64,000 bases of DNA from positions 3,534,001 to 3,598,000 of the forward strand of contig JAPYXD010000680.1 of the NCBI GenBank assembly GCA_030998225.1. Reading direction: 5' to 3'. The stretch is from Diplolepis rosae. Taxonomy: Eukaryota > Arthropoda > Insecta > Hymenoptera > Diplolepididae. The first letter of the stretch is position 1. The number at the start of each line of letters is the position of its first letter. The position numbers and the translations under genes are program-made. Positions 22,320-34,389 of the stretch are shown one piece after another. Under the pieces are notes generated by a model. It did no database searches. It saw nothing but the letters and a program-made list of their open reading frames with translations, and was not told where the DNA came from.

Positions 22320-23108
22320 CATGTTAAACTAGAATCTTTGTGATTCCAACTATATTGATTCTGACTATAGTGAAATAGTTGATCCTACTAGAGAAATTAT
22401 TTTCAATGTGCCATCGACCCTTGGATAAACAAATAGACCCATCCTACTTAAAATTTGTTTTTACTGGTTTGACATTATTTATCTTGAGCCAGTCGAGAGG
22501 AAAGACAGAGCCGAATCCGCGGAGGTCACAACCGCACCCTAAGTAGAAGCTACGCTGGGCATTCGGGAAAGTAAACTAACCACGTTCCATCCCCTCCAAA
22601 TCCCGGAACCAGTACCCTTCCTTACTCCTCGCGACTACTATGAACTTCATTCTACCAACAGTCCAACGCACGCATCACGATATCCTCCACTCTTCCTCTT
22701 ACCCTTCCAGTCGAGAATCAACATGATGTTGCAGTCCGACGTCTTAGACTGGCTAAGCAGTCAAGGTTTTCTCTCTTTCTCTTCCTCTTCTAATTTTCTT
22801 AACTACTTTCTTCCAGCAACGATGCATCTCCCCACCAGAAATTGAAACGCTCTGGAGGCGACAAACCGAACAAAACCGAAGAACAGAATCTCAGGAGTAG
22901 TCAGTAGTAAGCGGTATCGGGTGTAACCGTGCAGGGATGAGTAATCTTAAAGGCTGCTCCTATGTTTACAAACACGATCGAGTTGAAGGAACCATGAATA
23001 ATAACCAATGCGTCAGAGGGGTGTTTTATCCTGACGCAAGTTTCATTACATAACACTGAGCTTGTCACGGGGTACATAAATAAATTATTTGGACTAGGAT
23101 AAAATATA
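22320..23108. other. Unique-looking, less AT-rich stretch
   Basis: 22490-22920 is GC-richer than the rest, with pyrimidine-rich tracts (TTTTCTCTCTTTCTCTTCCT, then TTCTTCCAG at 22810-22818) that resemble a branch-point and splice-acceptor arrangement. No long frame follows. It could be gene-flanking or exonic sequence, but I cannot assign it. Confidence 0.35.
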
Positions 23109-23405
23109 ATAGTATATTTCGTATCAAGTGCGGAAAAGCGTATTTTAACGCAAGAGCGAATCACGTGGTTAAGTACGTTCCGCAAGTGTTACGAACGACT
23201 TTTTTTGTTTGCTGTATACCGGAAGTTAACCTTGTCGGTGTCTTTTTGCGTGCGGAAAGTTGATTTTTCCGCATTGGTGCGGTAAAATTTTAAGTTTGTT
23301 TTAATTTTCCGCACACTTAAAATCTTATCGCACTAGTGCGGGAAAATCAACTTTCCGCACGCAAAACGACACCGACAAGGTTAACTTTCAGTGTACGGTG
23401 GATAA
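23109..23405. mobile_element. Foldback of the GTGCGGAAAGTTGATTTT family
   Basis: Inverted arms GTCGGTGTCTTTTTGCGTGC and GCACGCAAAACGACACCGAC enclose GTGCGGAAAGTTGATTTT copies in both orientations. The left extension AGTATATTTCGTATCAAGTG is shared with 45.3 and 51.47 kb. It is one of four copies (37248, 45164, 51466). Non-coding. Confidence 0.75.
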
Positions 23406-24217
23406 AAATATATTTAACTGAGAAGTTACAAAGCAATCGCCGTAACGATTGTAACTAAAGTCAGTTCAGTCCAAAGGGCTGTCTGTAAACGTCTGATTCT
23501 AGAAGTCGCTATCCGCGACGTTTTGGGCCTACCTGAGCATTACAAGCTACATCGAAAAAAATTCCTTGTACCCGTGTACAAGGAATCAACTATTTTGCCT
23601 AGTTAGGACAGGCGCCAACTTTGCAATCCTAGTTGAAATGACAAAGTTCATGTTTAGTAAGAAAAACAAAGAAAGCAAGTTGATTTGACGGACAGATCCT
23701 TTCAGGCGCATGTATTAAACATAACCAAAAAACAACTTTACGTTTATGATCTACTAGAGCAAAATTTATATTGATAAAAGTGGGTCTTAAAGAATTATTG
23801 ACAAAAATAAATTTTTGTTTACACAGTGAAAAAGTAATAAATACAGAAGATATTCTTTCCACAGCGGAGTTTTGTAATAACAGCATAGCAATATTAATTG
23901 AATTTAATTGTTAATAGAACTAGAATTATTTATTTCTCTGTAACAAGGTTTATATTGGTTTGCTTAACTGTATGTACGTGATTCTCTTAAACAGGAATCT
24001 GTGTTATTTCAACTAGGTTAGACTTAACTATGGGTGATAGTTGACTCTTGGAAAAAAAAATTTTTCGGTGTATTATGAGTCGAAATATCTTTCATGCTCG
24101 AAACTCTAAATAGAGCTTTCATCACGAAAAAACATCAGGGTTGGGAACGTATGATACCTACTTCAGGTTATATATATGTGGTTTTCTACTCTTATATTAC
24201 AACGTATATCACATCCC
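23406..24217. other. Intergenic, nothing recognised
   Basis: Mixed AT-rich sequence. The minus-strand open frame at 23629-23886 is unrecognised. Confidence 0.4.
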
Positions 24218-24219
24218 TA

Positions 24220-25148
24220 CACGGAGAAAAATGGATATTGACCCATAATATCTAGATATTGAGGCACAATATCAGTAGCATTCAACTATGTGACAAACAT
24301 TTAGATATTCTACTTCAATGCCTGCAGATATTGAAAAAAAGATATTAACCACCAGTATCTCAGATATTGAGCTTGATAATCTCAGATATTAAAAATGAAT
24401 ATTCAAGATACAAACCTCTGAATATCCTCGTTAGTAAACTTGAATGTCTGAGGTACTAAAGTTGAATATATCAGATATTTAACATCAATATCAGGTATAC
24501 TGAAAAGGTAAGTTATAGATGTTACAGCTCAATGTCTAAGATACTCCAAAAAATATTTTAAAGGTTATAATATAACTACACATTCAGTTTTTAGAAAAAA
24601 GTCAAATTATATTTTATTATGTTCTTTTCTGTAAAAGTAATATAGATGTTTGAACAAAATTTTCATTATCTGGCATGTCTAAAATTAATTTAATGTTCTT
24701 TTTAGAAACTTAACCTTAACACTAAGGTTAGATTTCATTCTCGGCTATAAACCACATATAGAGAAAATATATAACTTATATCTTTTACTTACTGCATCTC
24801 AAGTTAAACACCCGATCACTTTTATTCCATTAGAAACACTCATTAGGATTTAAGGAAACTTTAATAAACTTTCAAAATTTATCTTTCCGGAACGCTGCAA
24901 GCATGTCAATCTTAGATTCACTTAGAATTCGATGAGAGCGAAAAAGTGATCACATGACCTTTATATATATGCGCACGCACTTCATACTTCAATATCTAAA
25001 CTATTGAATCTGAATATCAAATGTTACTTCTCGGAAAAATCTTATATATTGAAAAACAAAATTTTAATATTGCGTGTCAATATCTAGATATTATGTATGA
25101 ATATCTCCTATTTGAATATCTACTTTTCAATATCCATTTTTCTCCGTG
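24220..25148. mobile_element. 929-bp TA-flanked MITE, CACGGAGAAAAAT ends, GATATT words
   Basis: TA (24218-24219, 25149-25150) flanks inverted ends CACGGAGAAAAATGGATATT. The interior near both ends is filled with AATATCTAGATATT-type words in both orientations; the middle (24550-24960) is ordinary AT-rich DNA. The same tip consensus, CACNGAGAAAAA, occurs at 30382 and 46424 with different words inside. Confidence 0.85.
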
Positions 25149-25150
25149 TA

Positions 25151-25430
25151 GTTTTCTACGTCATAGGACATCGAAAGAGAAACATCGGAATCGAAAATGG
25201 TGAACATCAATGACATCGATTGTTTTTAAAGTACTTTATATCTTTATTTATATCTGCTTTATAAACTATTTCCATCAAATTCTGATTTATGTTCGTTCTT
25301 ATGTTCTACAACTATGAAAGAAAATAAAATGATAGGAAAGGTGCTTACGGTTTTTCAATGTGCACAGGGAATCCAATGAAATATCGAAAAAATTATCTGA
25401 TTAAATGTTTTATAGTCACCAACAACACAA
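25151..25430. other. Intergenic, nothing recognised
   Basis: Short AT-rich spacer between two elements. Confidence 0.4.
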
Positions 25431-25566
25431 CCCTGACAGGTCACGTGAACCGAACTGTGACAGAATTGGGTATCATTTCGGTAACAATACAATAAACTGA
25501 AGAAATAGCCCAAAATTAACACTTGAAATGTTGATAGTGGGATTCTTTTTTGAAATTGGCCTAATA

Positions 25567-25796
25567 AGGTAAATGTCCCAGTAATCGCTATCTTAGTTTC
25601 AGTAATCGGAACACAAATAACCTTACATTTTACTGGAATATCATTGATTTTGACAATTCGTTATAATCCCTGTTATCAAGTCGTACTATCGATTCTTGTA
25701 AAATACTTTAATTAAAACTGTTTTTTAATACTTTGTTAAATTTTAAGAGTAAAATGACGATCACTTGTACACTGACGATTACTGGGTCATCTACCT
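25567..25796. mobile_element. 230-bp TA-flanked MITE nested in a foldback arm
   Basis: Inverted ends AGGTAAATGTCCCAGTAATC and AGGTAGATGACCCAGTAATC (complement) sit between TA duplications at 25565-25566 and 25797-25798. The opposite arm of the host foldback keeps the uninterrupted CCTAATAAAATTAA, which serves as the empty site with a single TA. Confidence 0.85.
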
Positions 25797-25950
25797 TAAA
25801 CTCAACAATGAAAATCGATAATTTTATTTCCCGGCTGTAGAAAATAGAAAAAACACGATGTCGAATTTTCACGTCTGGTGAAGGCGGCTTCAAGTTCACT
25901 ATTGGTAGTACATATGTATTGGAATAAATTTCTCTACATAATCATTTTTT

Positions 25951-26095
25951 CTACTAGCAGGTCATAAAGTGGATTTTATTGCCCCGGGCGGTGCAAACAA
26001 ATCCACTTTTCAAACCCTTGGTATAGAAAAAGAATGGATTTGTTCGCCCCACACGGGGCAAGAAAATCTACTTTATGAACCGCCAGTAGAGAAAA
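25951..26095. repeat. GCGGGGC-type hairpin pair in the foldback loop
   Basis: TCTACTAGCAGGTCATAAAG with its inverted partners and TTCGCCCCACACGGGGCAAG. It is a relative of the 21.5-22.3 kb modules. Confidence 0.6.
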
Positions 26096-26396
26096 TTATG
26101 ATTCACAGAATTTTATTCAAATATACTATTCAAGACTGTTGTCGACTGCACATTAATTTTCTAGAATTAAAAATAAAATTTGACATTGTTTTTTTTATTT
26201 CCTACAGCCGGAAATAAAATTATTAATACTTATTGTTAATTTTATTAGGTCAATTTCAACAAAAAATCACACTATCGACATTTTAAATGTTAGTTTTATG
26301 CCATTTATTTAACTGTCATATTACCGAAATATTACCCAATCGTTACCAAAATGATACCCAATTCGTTAACAGTTCGGTTCACGCGATCCGCCAGGG

Positions 26397-28196
26397 AAAT
26401 CGCAATAACAGTTTTTTTATTCTATACTTTTAACTAATATTTGAGAAAAATAAGTCAGTTTAACAATGTTTCGCTTCTCTAATTATAATCTGACAGCATC
26501 ATGCTTATCTAATTTGTAGCAAAAAGGGTTTTTAATCCTTAAGTTCCTGTGTACCCGGTAAGAAACTGTGGATTGAACTGAATAAAAAGGATTTTTTTAA
26601 CGCTTTTAATTCAAAGCAATGCCGTTTTTGAACGTTAACGTTTCAAATCAGTTTACTGATATGCGTTTCCTCACGTTTCTATCCTGTTAAATCCTGCAAC
26701 GAAGAATGAACACGTTTTTTTCTGACGAGGGTGATATATTTAAAAGAAAATTAATTCTGTTTAATTCTCTAAGGTGATCGCAAAAATGAAAGTCAATTTA
26801 ATTCCTCCCGTGAGATAAAATTATTAACATTTCAATATAGATCAATCCTGCAGAATTTTTCTCGATTAAAGTGTTGAAAATTTAACTCAAATTCACAACG
26901 CTTTGAATCCAAAACAATACCGTATTTGACCACTTGAGAAATCACTTTAATTCATTAGAGTGAATAATTTTTTTAATCAAGGGGAAACACCACTTTGAAG
27001 TTTTGAAAAATCTACATTTTTGGTGTTGCATTTGTATTAAAAAAGGCTGTTTTGGTCTATTCAAATGGTATTATTTCGTAATACCAAAAATTTTCATATG
27101 AACATCAAGGAACAATTACCAAGTTTAACTTTTGCAACTTTATTTCTGACATAATAAATATTTTCCACTGAAATTTTGGAACATAATGCAGAATTTTCGA
27201 ATTTTTTTTCCATAATTTCTCTTTAGTTTGAATGATCAAAAAAATAAAATCTAAGTCGGCATTACAGTAAATCTCATAGAAAATAAAAATATGATATAAA
27301 ACAGTAATATAAATCCAAAAATAAAAATGTTTTAAGTCAGTTTTCTAAAATTAAAAGTCAATATGACGGACTGAAAACGCAAAAGTGATCAGATTGTTTT
27401 GAAAACACCTGCTCGAGGATTTTTGTAAAATAACCCAAAACATTTAAAAATGAACCAACATTCGTTTAGTTTCAAAAATAATAAAATAAAATGTCATCTA
27501 AAATTAGATGCACCAGTTCATGTTGCATGTGACAATCCGCAAAACTCGTGGAGCTAAAGTAGTAATTATTTTCCCATTCACAAAAGCTGCATCTTTTCAT
27601 CCAATAGCTGCGACAGCAGCTACTGTTCTCTTTCTCTCTAGCAATATCCGTAAAAAGAACCAAAACGGGTCAAAACAGCAGCTTTTGTCGCATTCACTGC
27701 ATAAACAAACGCACCCAAATTGCTGTCTGCAAAGAACAAGGGGAATGTGAAAATCGACGTACAGAACCTAAAAAATACTACATAGGTACATCACTGGAAC
27801 AAAAAGCCTCTGGTCGAAAATCGTCTGGGAAACTCGACAAAGGCAAGGAATAATATTTTTCCAGAGGCTAAGAGCGTAAGAGAAATAAAAAGACATCGAC
27901 GATGAAAATTCGATAATGCCCTGCTTCCTAGTCCATTATTACTCTGAGAAGAAAACCCAGTGGGCAAGAAACTTTTGAAAACATCCTATTGTTATCCTTG
28001 TTCCAACGTCCTTAAGACATTGTTAAAATGAGTCTTCCAAACGTCACATTTTAATCCCGAGAAAGACGTCCTGACCTGAGATGATAAAGATATCTTACAC
28101 ATTTATCTATGCAGGATATCACTTGCAGACTTCATAAAGACCATTTGGGGACGTTGTAGAAATGTATAATATGCCTCGATTTCTTGTCTAACTCCC
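26397..28196. other. Intergenic, little recognised
   Basis: AT-rich. The 27508-27750 open frame is unrecognised. At 27955-28190 short words around ACGTCC/GACGT and a starting CCCAGTGGGC suggest a diverged repeat, not defined further. Confidence 0.4.
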
Positions 28197-28200
28197 TTAA

Positions 28201-28914
28201 GGGGGTCTCCTGGTTCGTCACTTTAAAAAAATCGATTTTTTTTTTTACATATTTCTCATCTGTATAGTGTTAAAAATATGATCTCAAAAGGATTTCGCAA
28301 AATATGTAGTAGTTCGATAGTAATTTGTTGTCGAACACGGCCGCGCTTGGTCTTTCTTAACCGTTTTTTCTTGTTCCAAATCTTTGAATGCCTTTTTCCT
28401 AAAGTTACGTTTTTTGAACTGGTGCCGGGAATTACGGAAAATCTGTTCGACGAATTTCACTCAAACTTTTTTTTTTAGATTCAGCAAACACATCGCTATC
28501 GTTGTCTGCTCAATTAGCTCATAAATATGTTTATTTTTGTTTTTATAGCATCTCAAACATGAAAAAATTATTGTTTTTAGGAAAATTGCTGCCACAATAA
28601 TAAATTTATATATTTTCAAATGATTGAGCAGACAACGATAGTCAATGAAATAACGAATAAAATTGTATTTGGGTTTTTTGTTTCAGACCACTTGGATAGG
28701 CTTAATCGTCGGCACAAGGTTTTTTGAAGGTTCCGGTCAAGGTCATACTGACGTCACGAGTGACAAGATAATGAACTCAAAATATTATATAAGAAAGACA
28801 TTAAAATGCTTCATTCAATAAAAAAAAAAATTCTCGTCATTATCTTTCGTTGTTTGCTTGCAATTAATTCTTAAAAATGCGTGTTCACATCAAGCCGCGA
28901 ACCAGAAGACCGCC
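28201..28914. mobile_element. 714-bp TTAA element, GGGGGTCTCCTGGTTCG ends
   Basis: TTAA at 28197-28200 and 28915-28918; inverted ends GGGGGTCTCCTGGTTCG and GGCGGTCTTCTGGTTCG. Inside, CGCTATCGTTGTCTGCTCAA recurs inverted at about 28624-28643. The core shares a TTTCC-AAA-ACG block and TTTGTTTCAGA (about 28679) with the TTAA elements at 29693 and 44964. Non-coding. Confidence 0.8.
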
Positions 28915-28918
28915 TTAA

Positions 28919-29215
28919 GGGCATGTGATACTTAGGAAATTCTATCGATTTTATATTTCTAGTTTGTGTCCAAAATACATAAAATTTTCTTTTCAAAATT
29001 CGGGAAATAAAAATGGAAATAAATGGACAACTTTTGATTTATAAAATGAAAAAATGTTCATTTATAGTAAAATTTATTGGGAAAATATTTGTCATTAAAA
29101 CTAGAAGTAGTCTATCTACGTTTGTTTCCTGTAAAACTTTCTTACCTTTCATAATCCATTGAACACAAATTTTCTAATAAATTACACATTTTAGTACCAT
29201 TTAGGGTTCAATTCA
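28919..29215. mobile_element. TTAA MITE, GGGCATGTGATACTT family, right end decayed
   Basis: It begins directly after the TTAA shared with the preceding element and matches the 40702 copy for the first 250 bp or so (GTCCAAAATACATAAAATTT and following). The right end is diverged (TTTTCTAATAAATTACACAT) and no closing TTAA is visible. Confidence 0.6.
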
Positions 29216-29688
29216 ATTTGAATGCCTATTTTTTCCTCAGAGTAAAATTTTTTTCCGGATAGATTTACAGTCAGCATTACTAATCTGCCTTCTAAGGATG
29301 GCTTACAGCCTAATGCAAAAGTGGCGTCTAGCGTTATTCCGGTCGACTCTTAAATTAAACAAAAAAGACACCCACGACGACTAGTCGATTCCCTGGAGCG
29401 CGTCTTGGCAAAGAAGGAAAGTCTGTCTTCGAGCTCAGGTGATTTTCGTGGGATCGATGCAGGTATAACCACACCCCTTCAACCGGAAAGCTAAAACCGA
29501 AACGCGACGTACATTTAGCACGAGAGTTGAAAAGGTCGGCAACTCCAAATCTATAAAGAAATGAATCTCATCCAAATGATTCTATGCATTTTTAAAGAAA
29601 TTGGTCCCGTCGTTCCAACTTATCATCAAATTCACTGTTGTATTTAATCTCTTTGGAAAAACATCTATCGGACTTTTTTAGTAATTTC
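29216..29688. other. Unique-looking stretch of mixed composition
   Basis: 29270-29530 is less AT-rich than its surroundings and contains GAGCTCAG-GTGATT (about 29433-29446), a possible splice donor. No frame of note. Confidence 0.3.
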
Positions 29689-29692
29689 TTAA

Positions 29693-30581
29693 GGGATCAT
29701 TCTACTATCTCACTTTTGAAAAAAAATTTTGTTGCATTTTTCGATATGTTCCGGAAGATTAATTTGATCAAGCAGAAGGAGTATTATATGGAGCAGGGAT
29801 CGCTGATCAAGTGTAACTTTTTTTTACAATTTTTATGTTCCGGAAACTTTAAACGCGTTTTTCTCAAAACAACGTTTTTGCGTTCAGCGCGCACGATTTC
29901 TCAAAAAGTTTTCAACCGATTACTTTCAAATTTTCTACGTTTATTTTAAACCTAAATATCTATGAAATGAGGAAGCGGTTTTTAGAATTTTTAATTTCAT
30001 CATAGTTAGATTAACAAAAAAAGAGCAAAAAAAGTCGATTTTTGAACATTTTTGTTTAAACTGACACCATTTTGTTATTTTGCAATGTGAAAAAAATCCG
30101 CTTCGTCACTTCAGAGCTATGGTCGTACTAATGAAGAAAATTTTTGATTGATTTGTTTCAGATGATGATGACTGGGGATATCGTACACGCCATGGACATG
30201 CCTTTTCTTTAGACACTCTGTCCATTGTTAAACATTATCTAAACTAAACAATAATATTATGTAAAAAACATTTTTTTGCAAACTTTGAGACTGCATAAAT
30301 AAACACTGCAAATTTTATTTAATTATATAAAGTAGTTGTTGAGAAAAACATTCTTGAAAATCACCTTTTTTTGCCGAGATACACTGAAAAAAAATGCTAT
30401 TAAATCTATAGCATTTCTGCCAAAAGCATGTATATTATTAATTTAAAAAAACGTGCCAATAAAACTGATACATATGCTACCAATTCTATAAAATATTGAT
30501 TTGAATCAATGATATACATCCTGTTCGCAGAAATGCTATAAATTCAATAGCATTTTTTTCTCAGTGTAGTAGAATGACGCC
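29693..30581. mobile_element. 889-bp TTAA element with a nested TA MITE
   Basis: TTAA at 29689-29692 and 30582-30585; ends GGGATCATTCTACT and, inverted, GGCGTCATTCTACT. The internal core CGCGTTTTTCTCAAAACAAC and TTTGTTTCAGATGA (about 30154) are shared with the TTAA elements at 28201 and 44964. The plus-strand open frame at 29638-29949 is incidental. Confidence 0.8.
30382..30566. mobile_element. 185-bp TA-flanked MITE, CACTGAAAAAAAATGCTAT ends
   Basis: TA (30380-30381, 30567-30568) flanks inverted ends of about 35 bp (CACTGAAAAAAAATGCTAT; complement CACTGAGAAAAAAATGCTAT). The inner word is TATAGCATTT. It is inserted into the right part of the TTAA element. Confidence 0.85.
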
Positions 30582-30585
30582 TTAA

Positions 30586-31251
30586 TGCCCTGTCTCGATA
30601 GCTTTTAAAAAATTCGAATTCGTAAATTATGTTAACTAATTCGATTGAATTAGGTATTACGTGAAATTGAAGAAAATTTTATCTTTATCTTTTATTTAAT
30701 TAGTTTCATTAAAGGAAGCATTTTGATTCCCACGCAGCTTTTGAAGTGCTACCGACGATAATTTTATTATCTGGAACGTTTCATTATCGGTTAAGTGCCT
30801 TGTCGTTAGTTTTGGTCGAATCATCCTTGTCTCTTAGACCCTCTTAAAAGTCAAATGGTTGGGCCATGTTAGCTGTTGTATCACCTCAGAAGTTAGTGAG
30901 TCTCGTGTGAGTCAAGACTTGAAATGGCAGTCGTAATTTATGCCTTGATAGGTATAGAGAAAATATATGGTACTCTTACGAACGACCCAAGAGAACAGAG
31001 ACGTATACTAAATCCCTGAGGTGTTAAATCTCATCAAAATGCAGCCGAAACTAAGATACATATATCTACAAATTTATAAAGTGCTACAAAGCAGGTGTTT
31101 GAATAGTATTATGTAAGAATAAGTTTTAATTGCCAACACTTCCGTGAATCGTCAATTCTTAGATGATAAATTACCTAAAAGTTTCAAATATTTTTGTTAC
31201 ATCCTAATTTCGGTTTTACATCACCAGTAGATGGATAATGGATAAATGTTT
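30586..31251. other. Intergenic, nothing recognised
   Basis: Mixed sequence without gene or repeat. Confidence 0.4.
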
Positions 31252-31340
31252 TTATTAGTTCAGTTTCGTGAAATATAAAAATGGCTAATATTCAGATGTT
31301 AATATTAGCTATTTTTATATTTCACGAAACTTAACTAGTA
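31252..31340. repeat. Near-perfect short hairpin, 36-bp stem
   Basis: TTCGTGAAATATAAAAATGG (31264-31283) pairs with its complement at 31309-31328, around a loop of about 8 bases. Few mismatches interrupt the stem. The size suits a small-RNA precursor or a minimal MITE. Confidence 0.7.
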
Positions 31341-32353
31341 TTATATAAGAAATTTGAAGTAAGCGTTTGTTTCTTCTGCTATGTTAATGGTATTTCAGGT
31401 AAAATTTAATATTCTAATTCGAGTCGCAAGTATTATTTCATTGTTTACATAATATCCAAAGAGGAATGAAGTGTTTGAATCCTTATTCCAAGCGGTATCT
31501 CCACTTGGATTTTTGCATTGAAGCTTAACGTGAAATAAAAGAAATAAAAACAGATGTTTTAAGTACCAAACACATCTCTTATGTAATTTTTACGCAATAA
31601 AGATTAAGGTTTTGTGTAACTGGTACTGTTTTCCTTTTGAACTATTTGTTTATGAGACACAACAAGAAGTGGTTTGTTCTACTCAAAAAGCAAAATGATA
31701 AAAAGGGGGAAAATAAGTCAAGGAAAGATTTAAAAGTAGGCGTGGATGCCAACAAGAAAGTTTTATCAGTTGAAACTCTGAATTCCGTCTCCGCAAATTG
31801 CGATCCATTCAGGATTATTTGAAATTCGAAGAAACTTGTGCGAGGAGTGGTTTTCCTTCGAGTGTCGCGAGTAAGTTCAATCAAATCGAGACTTTGCTAG
31901 TCTTCTCTCGCTCACTCTCATTCATTCCCACTTTTTCCTTACTATCACTCGACCTCCTAGCTTTTTTACTCTTTCTTCATCCTACTTTTTTATGTAGAGA
32001 CGAAAACGACGAGTTTTGAGTTCTAAAAGTTGTCAGAAACTGTAAACCCTTTTTTATTATCAAATTGGTAAAAAAATTCAGGAATCAAAGGTCAATGTGT
32101 TCACTAAATTTCTTAACATAATTTGAGAGTTTTGAAAATCCACAAATTAGGAAATAAAAAAGACATTACCTTCATGACCTCCACATCTCAAACAGTTCAA
32201 TGTTTAAATGATCGATTTATCCAACATACAATTATTTTTATTTATACCATAACAAATCCCGGGAACCTTCCGCAAAGTTTGTTCTAGAAATATACTGGGT
32301 CCGGGGAGGGAGATTCCCTAAAATTTTACAAATTAAAAAACTTTAAACAAATT
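31341..32353. other. Intergenic with unrecognised open frames
   Basis: An open segment at 31652-31822 reads as a Lys-rich peptide (RHNKKWFVLLKKQNDKKG); no family recognised. Composition is slightly less AT-rich than the flanks. Confidence 0.3.
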
Positions 32354-32560
32354 TAAGGCCATGGATCAATCGCACCACGTGACATTTACATTTATTCGCG
32401 ATAATTTCTACAATTTTCTCTTAGTTTCAAGGACGTTTTTGAAGCTTCTAAATGAAAATTCCTTCATTTTCAGAAAGATTCTTAGTTCACAAAACAAACC
32501 AAAATGTATTAAGCAATTTTTTCCAAAATATGTATTTAGGGGAAAATATTTCAGTTTATA
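32354..32560. repeat. CACGTGAC-end repeat, copy with TTAA at its tip
   Basis: TTAA-GGCCATGGATCAATCGCACC followed by ACGTGAC. It matches the heads of the copies at 15.38, 38.39 and 55.48 kb. The right end is not seen. Confidence 0.5.
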
Positions 32561-34385
32561 CACAATATTTCACAAAACTTCACAAGATCTTCTTAACTTC
32601 ATTGTTAATCACAGAACCACAATTTTGATCTATAAAATTATTGTCTATGGAATTAATAATTTTATGAATATTTAGCAAAATTTTTTTAATGAAAGAATAA
32701 AGATATTTATAAAAAATATTGTAAAGAATACTCCTAGATTATCAGGATTTTCAGTAAAATTTAAAAATATTTTCAAAAATATTCTACAAGAGTGTTTGGG
32801 GAATTTCACTTGTAAAATCTTAGGAAAACTTCATAAAAATTTGTGCAAATTGCTCTACAATTTTGAAGAAAATTTTCCATGAAAGTTTCTACAATGTTGT
32901 ATATCTCTGATTTTCCCAATTACTAAACACTCTGAAAATTCACGTTTTAATTAAATTTCGGCATTTACTATGTATAAAGTGAAAATTTGTAAATAACTCT
33001 TTACTCAAATCTCGTCTGCTCATTAACACCACTTAAGCGAAACTTAAGGGTCTTTTTGTTTTAGCAGTAACGCTGCTTCTTGTGCAAAGCTACCCAAGCT
33101 CGGCTTTGCCACTGTCCACGTTAAACTCTGAAACAATACAACCCTTTGCAAAGGGGTAATCTCATTCCCTTTAAACGCGGCTCGCCAGCAGTAAACCTCG
33201 TAACCTCTGACCCTAACAACTTCCAAAGTTACACAACTCGGCTAGCAGAATTTGCCGAGTTCTGCGAATTTCTTGCAGCTTGGTTAGTTCACAAACATTA
33301 TATCTACTATAGTTCTTACTCTTGGAATTTCCAACAAGTCTCTCTATTACTTTTTTTTTCTTCCATTTCCTTCAAGATCTTGAAAAATAAATCAATTAAT
33401 TTGCTATTGCAGTAAAAAAATAAAATTTGAGAGAATTATATTTCGATGACAATGCAATCCTGTTTTATCTTTTTGATGTATTTTTTTCAATTTTCCTCAA
33501 CAGAGGGTTGGATAGAATGCTCTCATTATGATCCACTTCAAAAGAACCGCCAGTTCAGCATCTCGAAAAAAAGATTGGTCGGGAAAGAAGAAAAGTGATG
33601 CAACCTCATTAATTATCATTATCCTCTTTTAACTCATCCTTAATCCGTCCCCTTCTTCGAATTAAGATCCATGACTTTATCGATCAGATTCATCCTGGAG
33701 TGTTCTTATCATAATAATTGACAATTAACAATTGTTGAATAATATATTTTAATTCTTCTAATTCTTAATTCTTCTAATTTTTAAAAATCCAAGAGGATAT
33801 TCACTTATTATCTTCACCTAAAAATCGGGGAACAAACAAAATGATTTTTTGTACCAAAAGCAAACTATTATTCAATTTTTTGAATCTGAGCACTTTTTAT
33901 ATAAAATTGGGAATAAATGTAATAAATCAAGTCATTATTTTACGTCATTTTTCATATTTATTGAATTACGCTTAATTACATTAAATCAACTCTTTTAAAT
34001 GTAATTTGATACTATTTGATTCTTTAAAATTATTTTCGTACTTTATTGATAAAGGAATTTGCTCAAAAAATAAAATAAGAATGATTATGTAAAAATTGTA
34101 TTAAATGTATCAACATAAATATGTTTATTTACACAAAAATTATTCTTATTTAATTTTTTTGTACTTGGTCTTTCTTCCAAAAATATCTGAACTAAATAAA
34201 ATTGCATTAAAACATTTTTATTTTATACAATCTAGTGCAATACAATGAATATATAAATAGTAACGGTAAAATAATGATCTAAAATATGTTTATTCGGTTC
34301 ATTTTCAATTTTATATGAAGTCTTTAGAATTATTTCAACAATGAGATTTAAAGAAGACAGATTTTTATTTTATTAATTATCACAG
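32561..34385. other. Intergenic, nothing recognised
   Basis: AT-rich. 33045-33300 is of mixed composition with two unrecognised open frames in opposite strands. Confidence 0.4.
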
Positions 34386-34389
34386 GCCC

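Larger units (their letters stand above)
25431..26396. mobile_element. Foldback element with CCCTGRCRGRTCRCGTGAAC ends
   Basis: The left end CCCTGACAGGTCACGTGAAC is repeated inverted at the right end (complement CCCTGGCGGATCGCGTGAAC). The arms continue past GAATTGGGTATCATTT and resume at the TTATTTCCCGGCTGTAG segment (about 25826-25843, inverted at about 26198-26215). The left arm carries a 230-bp insertion absent from the right arm. Confidence 0.75.
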
